From the NCBI GenBank assembly GCA_902522115.1, contig CABYUV010000008.1:1-55138 (forward strand): a DNA stretch of 55,138 nt, written 5' to 3'. Shown one piece after another: positions 44,042 to 53,293 of the stretch. Each line of letters starts with the position of its first letter. Positions within the stretch are counted from its first letter, which is position 1. The stretch comes from an uncultured Pelagibacteraceae bacterium. GTDB lineage: Bacteria > Pseudomonadota > Alphaproteobacteria > Pelagibacterales > Pelagibacteraceae. The notes below the pieces were generated by a model. That model did no database searches. It was not told the origin of the DNA and saw only the letters and a program-made list of their open reading frames with translations. A program made the position numbers and the translations under genes.

Positions 44042-46884
44042 TAATGCAATCCTTTCAGATTTTTTACTATATCGTTGAAACCTGTCGCAAGTGAGGCTTT
44101 AATCATTAAATAATCATTATTATTTAAATTTTTTCTAATCAATTCAATAATTTGAGAATTGTTCAATAAAATTTTGCCTTTTTTAGCTTTTGAGATGCTT
44201 GCAAATATTATAGATGCCATTTTACCTTTTACAAATACCTTATCTATGTTTGTTTGATTAATTATTGGGGCAATAGACTCATGAAGTTTTTTAGAATGAC
44301 TACCCAACTCTAACATGTCACCAATTAGTAGATATTTATTTGATTTTTTTGAGTTTATTTTATCAAAATTTTTTATTGCTGATTTTAATGAGAGAGGATT
44401 TGAATTATAACTTTGATCAATTAAATTAATTTTTTTATTATCGATCTTTACTACAGAATGATCTCCCCTTCCCGCCGGAATTTTGAAATTGAGAAAAATA
44501 TTTTCATTAAGTTTAAATATATTTTTATAAATACTAATAACTGCTAAAGCAGAAAGAGAATTATATAAATTGTTTTGAAAATCGTTGGATAATATAAAAT
44601 TCTTTTTTTTATTATTTAATCTAATATTAATTTTAAATTTTTTTCTAAAGGGCTTTACATTAATTAATTTAATGTCCGATTTCTGACTTTTAATTCCAAA
44701 AGATACTACTTTAATTTTATTTTCTGTGGCAATTTTTTTGTGTAATTGAAAAAAATTGTCATCTGCATTTAATACAATATAACCATTAGGTTTTATGTTG
44801 TTAATTATTTCAGATTTTGCCAAAGCAATTTGTTTAATATTTTTAAAATTTTTAGCATGTGCATAATTTATATTTGTAATTACTCCAACATCTGGCTCAA
44901 TTATTTTTGATAAATAGTTAATTTCACCTTTTTTATCCATCCCAACTTCTAAAATTCCAAATTCATCATTTTGTTTTAAATTAAAAAGACTTAAAGGAAC
45001 CCCAAATTTATTGTTATAAGATTTTGGAGAAATACTTACTTTTGAAATTTTACTTAATACATCACCCAACAATTCTTTGAGTGTAGTTTTGCCACAACTG
45101 CCAGTGATAGCTATAATATTTGTATCAATGCTTTTTCTAAAAGTTTTTGAAATATCTGTTAAGAATTTTAAAGTATTTTTTGCTTTAATCTGACGACTTT
45201 TATCTAATTTATTTTGAATTTTATTTACTACAGCTAACGATGCTTTTCTATTGAATGATTGCGCAACATATTTATTACCATCATCTTTTTTTCCTCTAAT
45301 AGCAAAAAAAATATCATTTTTATTTACTTCCTGAGAATTAATTCTTGCTATATTTAAAGATGTGTACTGAGACAATTTTTTAATTTTAGCTGCCTCTTTA
45401 AGCACATTTAATTTTAAATTATCTGATAAATCGATATTTTTATTCTTAATAGCATTTAGAATTACTTTTCTATCTGAAAAGAAAATTTTCTTATTTCCAA
45501 TATCTTGCGTTTTCTCATGGCCTTTACCAGCAACTAACAAGATATCACCTGAATTCAAATTATGAATAGCTTGTGTTATTGCTATTGCTCTATTAGATAT
45601 TTCAATAACTCTCTTTTTTTTAATTCCCTTTTTTATATCTCTTCTTATTTTTTGAGGATTTTCAAATCTAGGATTATCATTTGTAAGAATTATACTATCT
45701 GCAAAATCACTAACTATTTTGCCCATTTTTGATCTTTTATTTTTATCTCTATTTCCACCACAACCAAATAGAACTGTGATTGTTTTATTTGGAAATTGTT
45801 CTCTAAGATTTAAAAGACACGTTTTTAGAGCATCAGGCGTATGAGCATAATCAAGAATTACTTTTGATTGATTTTTAATTTTACCAATTTTTTCAAACCT
45901 GCCCTCAACTGGTTTTAATTTTGGAATTATATTTAAAATTTTATCTAAACTAATACCGCTAGATTTTGCTGCAATTATTGCCATCAAAACATTTTTCAAT
46001 TGTATTTTTCCAATTAAATTTAAATTTACATCCCTTATTGAGTTATTTATTTTAATTCTAAGAAATTGATCCTCTCCTTTAAAATTATGAGATAAAAGCT
46101 CTAGATTATTTTTCTCATCATTAAGTGTATTTAATTTTAATTTCTTATTAATTACAATTTTTTTGATATTTCTAAACTCAGGTATTAATTGATCTGTGAT
46201 TACATTTCCTCTTTTTGAGATTAGGTTTTCAAATAAATAAAGTTTTGCATTTAAATAGTTTTTAAAATTTTTATGATAATCAAGATGATCCTGTGATAGA
46301 TTAGTAAATATACCTGAATTAAACTTTAAACCATCTAATCTATTTTGCTTTAAACCATGACTTGAGGCTTCCATAATTACATTTTCTATTTTTTGATTTT
46401 TTAATTTGCTTAATATTTTAGCCAATTTTATTGGATCTATTGTGGTATTAGATAAATTCAAATTAATACTTTTTGATTTAACACCTAATGTGCCTATTGA
46501 AGCAACTTTTTTATTATTTAATTTTAATATTTGATAATAAAAATCTGCAACTGATGATTTTCCGTTTGTACCAGTGACTGCAATTAAGTTTTTTGGTTTT
46601 TTATTATAAATTTTAAAAGCAGTTTCAGCTAATAATTTTCTTACATTATTTGTATGAATATACAATATTCCATTTTGGAATTGATTTGTTTTTCTTTCGG
46701 TTACAATAATTTTAGATCCTTTTTTAATTGCTTTAGGAATAAATTTATTACCATCAATACTATTTCCTTTGATTGCAAAAAAAATATTATTTTTTTTGAT
46801 ACTCTTTGTGTCAAATGAAATTCCTGAAAAAGAAAAATTTTTATAATTTTTATTTATGTTATGAAAATAATTTCCAAGAAGCAT
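44041..46884 (-). CDS. murE-murF: MurE-MurF fusion (two consecutive stem-peptide ligases in one chain)
   Basis: One 947-aa chain contains two complete Mur ligases. Residues 1 to about 480 are MurE, with Walker A AVTGTNGKSS at 102-111 and the meso-diaminopimelate specificity motif DNPR at 403-406 (LTNDNPRFENP). Residues about 485-947 are MurF, with its own N-terminal substrate domain (DIFFAIRGKKDDG), Walker A AITGSCGKTT at 592-601 and the C-terminal LIGDMLELG. Fusion would channel UDP-MurNAc-tripeptide straight to addition of D-Ala-D-Ala. No stop or frameshift separates them. Peptidoglycan is therefore predicted to be of the DAP type. It sits 2 bases after ftsI. Confidence 0.95.
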   Translation of the reverse strand: MLLGNYFHNINKNYKNFSFSGISFDTKSIKKNNIFFAIKGNSIDGNKFIPKAIKKGSKIIVTERKTNQFQNGILYIHTNNVRKLLAETAFKIYNKKPKNLIAVTGTNGKSSVADFYYQILKLNNKKVASIGTLGVKSKSINLNLSNTTIDPIKLAKILSKLKNQKIENVIMEASSHGLKQNRLDGLKFNSGIFTNLSQDHLDYHKNFKNYLNAKLYLFENLISKRGNVITDQLIPEFRNIKKIVINKKLKLNTLNDEKNNLELLSHNFKGEDQFLRIKINNSIRDVNLNLIGKIQLKNVLMAIIAAKSSGISLDKILNIIPKLKPVEGRFEKIGKIKNQSKVILDYAHTPDALKTCLLNLREQFPNKTITVLFGCGGNRDKNKRSKMGKIVSDFADSIILTNDNPRFENPQKIRRDIKKGIKKKRVIEISNRAIAITQAIHNLNSGDILLVAGKGHEKTQDIGNKKIFFSDRKVILNAIKNKNIDLSDNLKLNVLKEAAKIKKLSQYTSLNIARINSQEVNKNDIFFAIRGKKDDGNKYVAQSFNRKASLAVVNKIQNKLDKSRQIKAKNTLKFLTDISKTFRKSIDTNIIAITGSCGKTTLKELLGDVLSKISKVSISPKSYNNKFGVPLSLFNLKQNDEFGILEVGMDKKGEINYLSKIIEPDVGVITNINYAHAKNFKNIKQIALAKSEIINNIKPNGYIVLNADDNFFQLHKKIATENKIKVVSFGIKSQKSDIKLINVKPFRKKFKINIRLNNKKKNFILSNDFQNNLYNSLSALAVISIYKNIFKLNENIFLNFKIPAGRGDHSVVKIDNKKINLIDQSYNSNPLSLKSAIKNFDKINSKKSNKYLLIGDMLELGSHSKKLHESIAPIINQTNIDKVFVKGKMASIIFASISKAKKGKILLNNSQIIELIRKNLNNNDYLMIKASLATGFNDIVKNLKGLH

Positions 46885-46886
46885 AA

Positions 46887-48578
46887 TTAATTAACCTCTA
46901 TATATTTTGTGGCTAAAATAGGCCCGATTTTATCTATGACTTTTCCAGCTACCTCTACTGAGGTCCAGCCCGCACTATTTTTTAAAGTTCCTTTCCAACC
47001 ACCATCCCTATGTCTATATTTATAATAATAATCTTTAGATTTTTTAGGCCCATCTAACATAACAATTAATACATATTGGGGGTTCGAGGTTGGTAATATT
47101 GATGCAAATGTATTCACTTTTCCCTCAGAGTATTCTCCATTTAAAACTTTATCTGCAGTACCTGTCTTGCCTCCAATTTCAAAATTAGGAACGTTTGCAA
47201 ATTTAGCTGTTCCCTCGTTTGTATTAACTACTTTTCTTAGAGCACTTACAACCTGATCAGAAACTTCTTTTTTTACTAATGATTTTCCTTTTTTATAATT
47301 ACTTTTATCTTTACTAATCAACGTTGGATTAATTTCAAATCCTCCATTAGATAAAATTGCATACCCTTTTGCTAATTGAAGAATAGTAGTAGCTATTCCA
47401 TGTCCATAAGATGCAGTAGCTAATTTACATTTTCCAAATTCATAATTTTTTTGTGGAGCAACTTCCTCAATATCAAAATCAATTTTGCTTAATATTCCAA
47501 CTTTTTCTAAAAAAGATTTAAATTTCTCTGATCCAATTTTTTGAGCAATTCTGACAGATCCAATATTTCCAGATCTAACTAAAATTTGCTCTGCAGTAAG
47601 ATTCGATGGAATATCATCATCATATTCACCTATTCTGTATTTATCACATTTAATTGATTTAGGTAAATCTATAAATTCTGTTTCTGGTGCTATTAGATTT
47701 TCATTAAGAGCATTGGCATAGGTGAATGTCTTAAAAACTGAGCCGAGCTCATATGTTCCTTTGGTTACCCTGTTAATATAATTTACATCTGTAATATTTT
47801 GTCTTTCATTTGGATTAAAATCTGGCAAAGAAACTAATGATAAAATATTGCCATTATTAACATCCATTAAAATGGCTGCACTACCTTTGCTTTTAAAAAT
47901 TTCCTGATATTTAATTAATTCTTTTCTAATTAAAAATTGAATATCTTTATCTAAAGTAAGTTTAATTGATTCTTTTGATTTTCTAAGTTCATCATTTAAC
48001 GATTTTTCTAATCCAGAAATACCATTATTGTCATCATCTATCTGACCTAAAACATGACTAAAAAGATTTTTTTGTGGATACATTCTTAAAACTCTTTCTT
48101 CTGGAACCAAAGATTTGTCCCCTAATTTCATTATTTTTTCATAATTTTTCTCTGAAATTTTCTTCTCTAAATAAAAAAATTTCTTAGTTTTTATTTTCTT
48201 TTTAATTTCATCAAAATTTTTATCAGGAAAAATGATATTTAAACTTAGAAGTAATTTTTTTTCATTGATTATATCTGAAGTTTTTAAACCAATATCAATC
48301 GATTTGACCGTCTTAGCTAAATAATTTCCATTAATATCTATGATGTCTGCTCGATAAAGCTTATTTTTAGGTCCAGGAAGATTATTGATGTTTTCTAATT
48401 TACTCTTTCGTGAACCTAAGTGAATTAGGTGTATTGTGTAAATTAAATATATAATAAAAAAAACAAAGAAAATAAAAGCTACACGATTAAATTGAATATT
48501 TAATCCATTCTTTTTTTTCTTAAATATAAAATCACTTTTGTAGTCTTCTATAGTTAATTTAAATTTATTTTCAGACAT
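46887..48578 (-). CDS. ftsI: FtsI (PBP3), septal peptidoglycan transpeptidase
   Basis: This 563-aa class B penicillin-binding protein has one N-terminal span (VAFIFFVFFIIYLIYTIHLI), a pedestal domain and a transpeptidase domain. The catalytic motifs are SVFK (ELGSVFKTFTY, active serine), SGN (VRSGNIGSVRIA) and KTG (IGGKTGTADK). It cross-links septal peptidoglycan with FtsW. No PASTA domains are seen. The start overlaps the ftsL stop by one base. Confidence 0.96.
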   Translation of the reverse strand: MSENKFKLTIEDYKSDFIFKKKKNGLNIQFNRVAFIFFVFFIIYLIYTIHLIHLGSRKSKLENINNLPGPKNKLYRADIIDINGNYLAKTVKSIDIGLKTSDIINEKKLLLSLNIIFPDKNFDEIKKKIKTKKFFYLEKKISEKNYEKIMKLGDKSLVPEERVLRMYPQKNLFSHVLGQIDDDNNGISGLEKSLNDELRKSKESIKLTLDKDIQFLIRKELIKYQEIFKSKGSAAILMDVNNGNILSLVSLPDFNPNERQNITDVNYINRVTKGTYELGSVFKTFTYANALNENLIAPETEFIDLPKSIKCDKYRIGEYDDDIPSNLTAEQILVRSGNIGSVRIAQKIGSEKFKSFLEKVGILSKIDFDIEEVAPQKNYEFGKCKLATASYGHGIATTILQLAKGYAILSNGGFEINPTLISKDKSNYKKGKSLVKKEVSDQVVSALRKVVNTNEGTAKFANVPNFEIGGKTGTADKVLNGEYSEGKVNTFASILPTSNPQYVLIVMLDGPKKSKDYYYKYRHRDGGWKGTLKNSAGWTSVEVAGKVIDKIGPILATKYIEVN

Positions 48579-48883
48579 TACTCTTTAATAATTTTAAAAT
48601 TTTGAATTTTATTTAAATCATTTGAAATATTGTAGATTTTTATGTCGTTTATGTTTTTTTGAATTAACTCATCCTCAAAATACTGTGATTGATATTCAAG
48701 TAATCTTTCTGCAGAACTTAAATAATCATGCTCTAAGGATACATTTTCTAATTCAGAATTCAAAACTCTAATATTCTCTTTTGCTGTAAATATTTCATCT
48801 TCAATTTGTTTAGTAGTATTTTTTATAATTGCAGTTGATAGTACTAAGAAAAAAATCACCAGAGCCAAAATAAACTTTTTCAC
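48578..48883 (-). CDS. ftsL: FtsL-like division protein
   Basis: This 101-aa bitopic protein has a single N-terminal span ([17 protein letters not shown]) and a periplasmic coiled coil (heptad-like [27 protein letters not shown]). Its place between rsmH and ftsI is the ftsL position in nearly all dcw clusters. Sequence similarity between FtsL proteins is low, so context carries the call. It overlaps rsmH by 4 bases and ftsI by one. Confidence 0.85.
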   Translation of the reverse strand: MKKFILALVIFFLVLSTAIIKNTTKQIEDEIFTAKENIRVLNSELENVSLEHDYLSSAERLLEYQSQYFEDELIQKNINDIKIYNISNDLNKIQNFKIIKE

Positions 48884-49890
48884 AGTTTGTCTCCGTAATT
48901 TTCAATTTCAATATAATTTCTGAATTGCTCCTCTATATCGGTATCAAAATCATAAAAATCAGTTTTTTTTATTGCATATCTAAATTTAGCAGACCTAGAT
49001 GATGGATTTTTGCTTACTTCCTCCTCTGAAGGAGTTATTGGTTTTTTGTGAATTAAATTCAATAATGTATCTGCTTGTTTTACAACAGGGTTATATCGTG
49101 AAATACTTTTATTTTCAGATAGACTTTTAAAAAAATATTTTACTATTTTATCTTCTAAAGAATGAAAAGTAACTACACCTAAAATACCTCCTTTTTTTAA
49201 AACTTTAGTGGCATTAATAAGCCCATAAATTAATTCACTTATTTCTTTATTTACAAATATTCTAAGTGCCTGAAAAACTTTGGTCGCATTATGAACTTTA
49301 AAATTTTTTCTTTTTTTTGATTTATCAATAATTTCGACTAAAGATTTAGTATCAATTTGATTTTTAGATCTTTCTTTTATGATATTTCGTACAATAAATT
49401 TCGCCTCTTTTTCATCTCCAAAAAATTTAAAAATTTTTTCTAATTCCTTTTCATCAAGTTTATTAATCACATCTTCTGCAGAATAACTATTTAATCCTAG
49501 CTGCATATTTAATTTACCAGTATTATCGAATGATAATCCTTTTTGTGGGTCTTTTATTTGAGTGTAGGAATAACCAAGATCAAAAATTATTCCTCTTATG
49601 TTTTCATTTTTAAGTTTTAAATTACTTAATTGACTAAATTTAATATTTTTAAATATAAATCTGTCCTCAAAATTTTCTTTTAATTGATTAGCAATTTTTT
49701 CACTCTCTTTATCTCTATCAAGAGCAATTACATTTGTATTTTCAAAATCTAGAATCCTTTTGGAATACCCACCTTGACCAAATGTACAATCAATAAATGT
49801 GCCACCATGTTGAGGGGAAATAACGCTAATAATTTCTTTTAGCAGTACCGGATAATGCTTTAGCATTTTCGGTACTATGGTGGCGTCCAT
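48880..49890 (-). CDS. rsmH: RsmH (MraW), 16S rRNA N4-methylcytidine-1402 methyltransferase
   Basis: This 336-aa SAM-dependent methyltransferase modifies 16S rRNA C1402 at the P site. Motifs: [25 protein letters not shown] (SAM loop), [45 protein letters not shown] and the C-terminal [13 protein letters not shown] second ATG at 49866 is possible. In most genomes it directly follows mraZ; here ftsZ lies between them. Confidence 0.97.
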   Translation of the reverse strand: MDATIVPKMLKHYPVLLKEIISVISPQHGGTFIDCTFGQGGYSKRILDFENTNVIALDRDKESEKIANQLKENFEDRFIFKNIKFSQLSNLKLKNENIRGIIFDLGYSYTQIKDPQKGLSFDNTGKLNMQLGLNSYSAEDVINKLDEKELEKIFKFFGDEKEAKFIVRNIIKERSKNQIDTKSLVEIIDKSKKRKNFKVHNATKVFQALRIFVNKEISELIYGLINATKVLKKGGILGVVTFHSLEDKIVKYFFKSLSENKSISRYNPVVKQADTLLNLIHKKPITPSEEEVSKNPSSRSAKFRYAIKKTDFYDFDTDIEEQFRNYIEIENYGDKL

Positions 49891-49908
49891 TTATTTCTTG
49901 GAAGACCA

Positions 49909-51390
49909 TTAATTTTTTTGTCTTCTTAAGAATGCTGGTATCTCAAGATCATCTTCTTCCTCCTGGTCAGAAGATAAAAGTTCATCTGTACTTGAAGTTT
50001 CGTTTTCTGAACTAAATAAATCCGGCGCATCAGAGTCAACTCCAAATTCTTTAAGATCATTAGAAACCTCGTCATCAATATTATTCTCTTGGGTTTCCTC
50101 ACGATTAGTTTCCAAAGCCTCTTGCGCAAAAGATTTTTCCATTTCATTAACTGAACTATCTTCAACTATACTCTCACTTTCCGTGCTAGTATTTTGAACA
50201 ACTTCTTCATTCATCATTTGATTATGAGAACTTTCAGTTTGTTGTTCTTGGATAATCTCATTTTCAAGCTTTAAAGCATTAGCACCATGTGTAATTGGAT
50301 TTGATGCTGTCTTATTTGAAAAATTAAAAGATTGAGATGAACCCAAATTTGAAAAATCTGAATAACCAGGGTTACGATTCTGAATTCGATGAACCATGTT
50401 TACAACAGATTTTGACTCAGGCTGCTGACCATCCAAAGAAGTAGCAACAATTGAAACTCTCATTTTTCCATCTAACTCTGTGTCCGTGATTGCACCGATA
50501 ATTAACTCTGCTTCGGGATCAACTTCTGCTCTAACTTTATTTACAGCTTCATCAACTTCAAAAAGTTTAAGATCTTTACCGCCAGTAATATTTACTAGTA
50601 ATCCTTTAGCACCTTTTAAAGTATAGTCATCTATAAGTGGATTGCTTATTGCCATCTCTGCTGCTTTTAAAGCTCTACCTTCTCCCTCAGATTCACCAGT
50701 TCCCATCATAGCTTTACCCATTGCTGCCATAACAGTTTCAACGTCAGCAAAATCTAAGTTAATTAAACCAGGTCTGACCATTAGATCAGTTATACTTTGA
50801 ACACCATGCATCAAAACATTATTTGAGAGATTAAATGACTCTTCAAAGGTTGTCTGTTCATTTGCTATTTTAAATAGGTTTTGATTAGGAATAACAATTA
50901 TTGTATCAACATGTTTTCTTAACTCTTCCAAGCCTTGTTGTGCTCTTCTCATCCTAGAGGGGCCTTCATATAAAAATGGAAGAGTCACAACACCTACAGT
51001 CAAAATATTTAATTCTTTAGCAGCTCTTGCGATGACATGAGCAGCACCAGTGCCCGTTCCACCACCCATCCCAGCTGCAATAAAGACCATATTCGCACCC
51101 TGGAGTGTATTTACAATTTCATTTAAAGACTCGTCAGCTGCAGCTTGTCCAATATCAAGTTTTGCACCTGCTCCTAAACCTTTTGTTAAATTTAAACCAA
51201 TTTGAATTCTTGTTTTTGCTTTACTAAGCTTCAAATCTTGAGCATCAGTATTTACTGCTATAAACTCTACACCTTGAAGGTTGTTTTCTATCATTTCATT
51301 AATTGCATTTCCTCCAGCACCACCAACTCCTAAAACTAGTAATCGTGGCTGTAATTCTTTTATTTCTGGTGCTTTAAAATTAATTGTCAT
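49909..51390 (-). CDS. ftsZ: FtsZ, tubulin-like division GTPase, at an unusual dcw position
   Basis: This 493-aa GTPase forms the Z-ring. The tubulin signature GGGTGTGAA (near residues 107-115) and the catalytic loop are intact. Residues 1 to about 320 are the conserved core. A long, acidic, Glu/Ser/Asn-rich linker (about 340-480) follows, ending with the canonical C-terminal peptide IPAFLRRQ that binds FtsA and other anchors. The gene sits between mraZ (10 bases upstream) and rsmH (18 bases downstream) instead of after ftsA. It is therefore expressed from the MraZ-controlled promoter at the head of the cluster. No extra copy is seen in the window. Confidence 0.97.
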   Translation of the reverse strand: MTINFKAPEIKELQPRLLVLGVGGAGGNAINEMIENNLQGVEFIAVNTDAQDLKLSKAKTRIQIGLNLTKGLGAGAKLDIGQAAADESLNEIVNTLQGANMVFIAAGMGGGTGTGAAHVIARAAKELNILTVGVVTLPFLYEGPSRMRRAQQGLEELRKHVDTIIVIPNQNLFKIANEQTTFEESFNLSNNVLMHGVQSITDLMVRPGLINLDFADVETVMAAMGKAMMGTGESEGEGRALKAAEMAISNPLIDDYTLKGAKGLLVNITGGKDLKLFEVDEAVNKVRAEVDPEAELIIGAITDTELDGKMRVSIVATSLDGQQPESKSVVNMVHRIQNRNPGYSDFSNLGSSQSFNFSNKTASNPITHGANALKLENEIIQEQQTESSHNQMMNEEVVQNTSTESESIVEDSSVNEMEKSFAQEALETNREETQENNIDDEVSNDLKEFGVDSDAPDLFSSENETSSTDELLSSDQEEEDDLEIPAFLRRQKN

Positions 51391-51400
51391 CTTTTATCCC

Positions 51401-51859
51401 CTATTGTTTGTTTTGTTGAAGCTCCCATTTAAGATTAGCTCGATTAATATTTGCTTTTCTTCTTGCTGTTACCTTAAATTTTTCAAATGTTGCTGGTTCC
51501 CATATTTGAAAGGTTTGACCCTGCCCAACAAACAAAATACTATTTTTAATTTTAGCATGTTTTAATAATTTAGATGGAAGTGATATTCTACCTTCACTAT
51601 CAAACTGTAAATTAATACTTTCAGCTAGAACAGATGTTGCAAAATAATCTCTTTTATCTTCAAAAGGATTTAAAGAGTCTATTGCTAAAGAAATTTTTTC
51701 TATTCTATCTTGAGAGCATGCTTCTATTGAAGAATTATTAAAAGAAGGATAACAAATAATGCCGTTGTAACCTAAATTTGATAGGAATGACCTAAAACTA
51801 GCAGGCACAGATACTCTCCCTTTTTTGTCTAACTTGTTTTCGTATGTTGATAAAAACAT
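51401..51859 (-). CDS. mraZ: MraZ, dcw transcriptional regulator
   Basis: This 152-aa protein has two SpoVT-AbrB-type DNA-binding repeats, with ENKLDKKGRVSVPASFR near residues 7-23 and FDSEGRISLPSKLLKHAKI in the second half. MraZ binds TGGGN repeats ahead of its own operon; three such repeats lie just upstream. It is the first gene of the division cluster. The ATG at 51859 has a spaced AAGGA about 12 bases upstream. Confidence 0.95.
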   Translation of the reverse strand: MFLSTYENKLDKKGRVSVPASFRSFLSNLGYNGIICYPSFNNSSIEACSQDRIEKISLAIDSLNPFEDKRDYFATSVLAESINLQFDSEGRISLPSKLLKHAKIKNSILFVGQGQTFQIWEPATFEKFKVTARRKANINRANLKWELQQNKQ

Positions 51860-51889
51860 AAAACATAAATTCCTTAATTCCCTTATAAT

Positions 51890-51932
51890 TGGGAATATAT
51901 GGGATATTATGGGTTTTACAACTAGACGTCAA
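51890..51932 (-). promoter_or_regulatory. dcw promoter with three MraZ boxes
   Basis: On the minus strand a -35 TTGACG (51932-51927) and -10 TAATAT (51909-51904) are 17 bases apart. Three TGGGN repeats with exact 5-base spacers (plus strand: TGGGA at 51890, TGGGA at 51900, TGGGT at 51910) cover the -10 and the start site, so MraZ binding should repress. An ATTCCC/GGGAAT inverted pair extends the array toward the gene. Confidence 0.85.
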
Positions 51933-52058
51933 TACCTAATATTTTAGTAATATTATTATTTTGGTGTGAAAGAAAATAGTTTCTACAGGATAAAAATGAG
52001 AACAAACTAAGAAACTTATCTTTAATAATTAAAGAAACTTATTTAAATAATTAATTCT

Positions 52059-52418
52059 TAGCGCCAGATAAACTATAAGCCGGGTTCTGTCATTTAAACT
52101 TATCATTTGTCTAGGCCTAAGATCACTCTTAAGCTCAAGCAACTAACCCTGATGACTAGCCAAGGACGGCTTTTAGTTTTTCAACAGTGTCATCTCTACT
52201 TAGTCTTGCTCCCAGTGGGGTTTTCCAGCGTTCATTGTTACCAATAGAACCGGTGCGCTCTTACCACACCTTTTCACCCTTGCCATGTTATGGCGGTCTA
52301 TTTTCTGTGGCACTATCCCTAGGGTTTCCCCCGCCAGGTGTTACCTGGCACTGTGTCCTTGTAGAGCCCGGACTTTCCTCTTTAAAATTAATTAAAGCGA
52401 TAAGTCATTTATCTGGCA
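52059..52418 (-). ncRNA. rnpB: RNase P RNA (type A)
   Basis: Read on the minus strand, this is the catalytic RNA of RNase P, which trims tRNA 5' leaders. The CR-I sequence GAGGAAAGTCCGGGCTC lies near the 5' part, and the 3' universal segment GACAGAACCCGGCTTAT near the end. The P1 helix is perfect over 10 bp: GCCAGATAAA at the 5' end (52417-52408) pairs with TTTATCTGGC at the 3' end (52072-52063). Length is about 355 bases. Exact ends are estimates from P1 and the promoter. A plus-strand open frame across it is a shadow. Confidence 0.96.
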
Positions 52419-52423
52419 GGCTT

Positions 52424-52451
52424 AATTTATTACTTAAGTTATAATTTTCAA
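52424..52451 (-). promoter_or_regulatory. Promoter of rnpB
   Basis: On the minus strand TTGAAA (52451-52446) and TAAATT (52429-52424) are 16 bases apart. The expected start falls within a few bases of 52417, where the P1 helix begins, so this promoter and the RNA 5' end agree. It lies in the 40-base gap after the amidase stop. Confidence 0.6.
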
Positions 52452-52457
52452 GAAAAA

Positions 52458-53189
52458 TTATAAAGATTTTTTTATGAGATTTTTGCTTATAATTAAGCAC
52501 TCTTTATCAACAATACCATTAATTAAATCTTGCCTAAATCTCATTTGAAACACAGTTGTAAGTTTTTTTAAGTAATTAATATTTCTCTTACAAGAATTTT
52601 TTGAATAACCAATTTTATACAAGTTTTTAAAAAAATTATTTTTTTCTATAAATGATACTGCTTGATTTCTATTTTTAGTAAGTATTTTTTGATTTAAATT
52701 ATGCCATATTCCTATTTGTTTTTTAAACAAATTTTTCCATGGAAATTTTTCGCCTGGATCTTTTTTTCTATCTGGAGAAATATCAGAATGACCCAAAATA
52801 AACTTAGATTTGATGTTATATTTTTTAATTAAAAATTTAGTTAATTTTAAAATTGATCTTATTTGTTTTTTATTAAAATATTCATATTTATTATCGTGAC
52901 CTGGGTTACTTATTTCTATACCAATAGAATTTTTATTAAGAAATTTATATTTGTTCCAAGATGAAAAACCTGCATGCCACGCAATATATAAATCTGGAAC
53001 TAAGGTTAATATTTCACCATTTTTTTTAATGAAGTAATGGCTGCTTACTTTAGAATTAAAACTAGTTAATCGATTAATTGCATCATTCTCTCTTTTCATA
53101 CCAGTGTAATGAAAAATAATAAATTTGATATCTCTTGAATTTCTTTTTTTTTTATTAAAATTTGGTGAATAATTAAGAGTTGTATTCAT
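52458..53189 (-). CDS. N-acetylmuramoyl-L-alanine amidase (Amidase_2, AmpD/AmiD-like)
   Basis: This 243-aa zinc amidase cleaves the MurNAc-L-Ala bond. It shows IIFHYTG (first zinc His), SSHYFI, YIAWHAGFSSW, IGIEISNPGH and the zinc/catalytic GHSDISPDRKKDPGEKFPW. There is no clear signal peptide, so a cytoplasmic AmpD-like recycling role is favoured over outer-membrane AmiD. A C-terminal extension of about 70 basic residues is unassigned. It is divergent from mlaA and upstream of rnpB. Confidence 0.9.
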   Translation of the reverse strand: MNTTLNYSPNFNKKKRNSRDIKFIIFHYTGMKRENDAINRLTSFNSKVSSHYFIKKNGEILTLVPDLYIAWHAGFSSWNKYKFLNKNSIGIEISNPGHDNKYEYFNKKQIRSILKLTKFLIKKYNIKSKFILGHSDISPDRKKDPGEKFPWKNLFKKQIGIWHNLNQKILTKNRNQAVSFIEKNNFFKNLYKIGYSKNSCKRNINYLKKLTTVFQMRFRQDLINGIVDKECLIISKNLIKKSL

Positions 53190-53251
53190 AATTATAATTA
53201 AGACAAATTATGGCGTTTTATAAACACTTTATAGACAATATTTTATATTAA

Positions 53252-53281
53252 TTGTTATTTTACAAAGATTAACAATATAAT
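53252..53281 (+). promoter_or_regulatory. Promoter of mlaA, giving a leaderless or very short-leader mRNA
   Basis: TTGTTA (53252-53257) and TATAAT (53276-53281) are 18 bases apart; a second TATAAT begins at 53281. Either places the transcription start within about 0-6 bases of the ATG at 53294, and no Shine-Dalgarno sequence is present. Confidence 0.55.
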
Positions 53282-53293
53282 ATAATACTTTAT

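Noticed and set aside
49926..50165. Second minus-strand frame of 79 codons inside the ftsZ linker
   Set aside because: It is another frame of the low-complexity acidic linker of FtsZ, with no independent support.
52187..52444. Plus-strand 85-codon open frame
   Set aside because: It lies antisense to the RNase P RNA gene, whose conserved sequence explains the unusual composition; the frame is a shadow.
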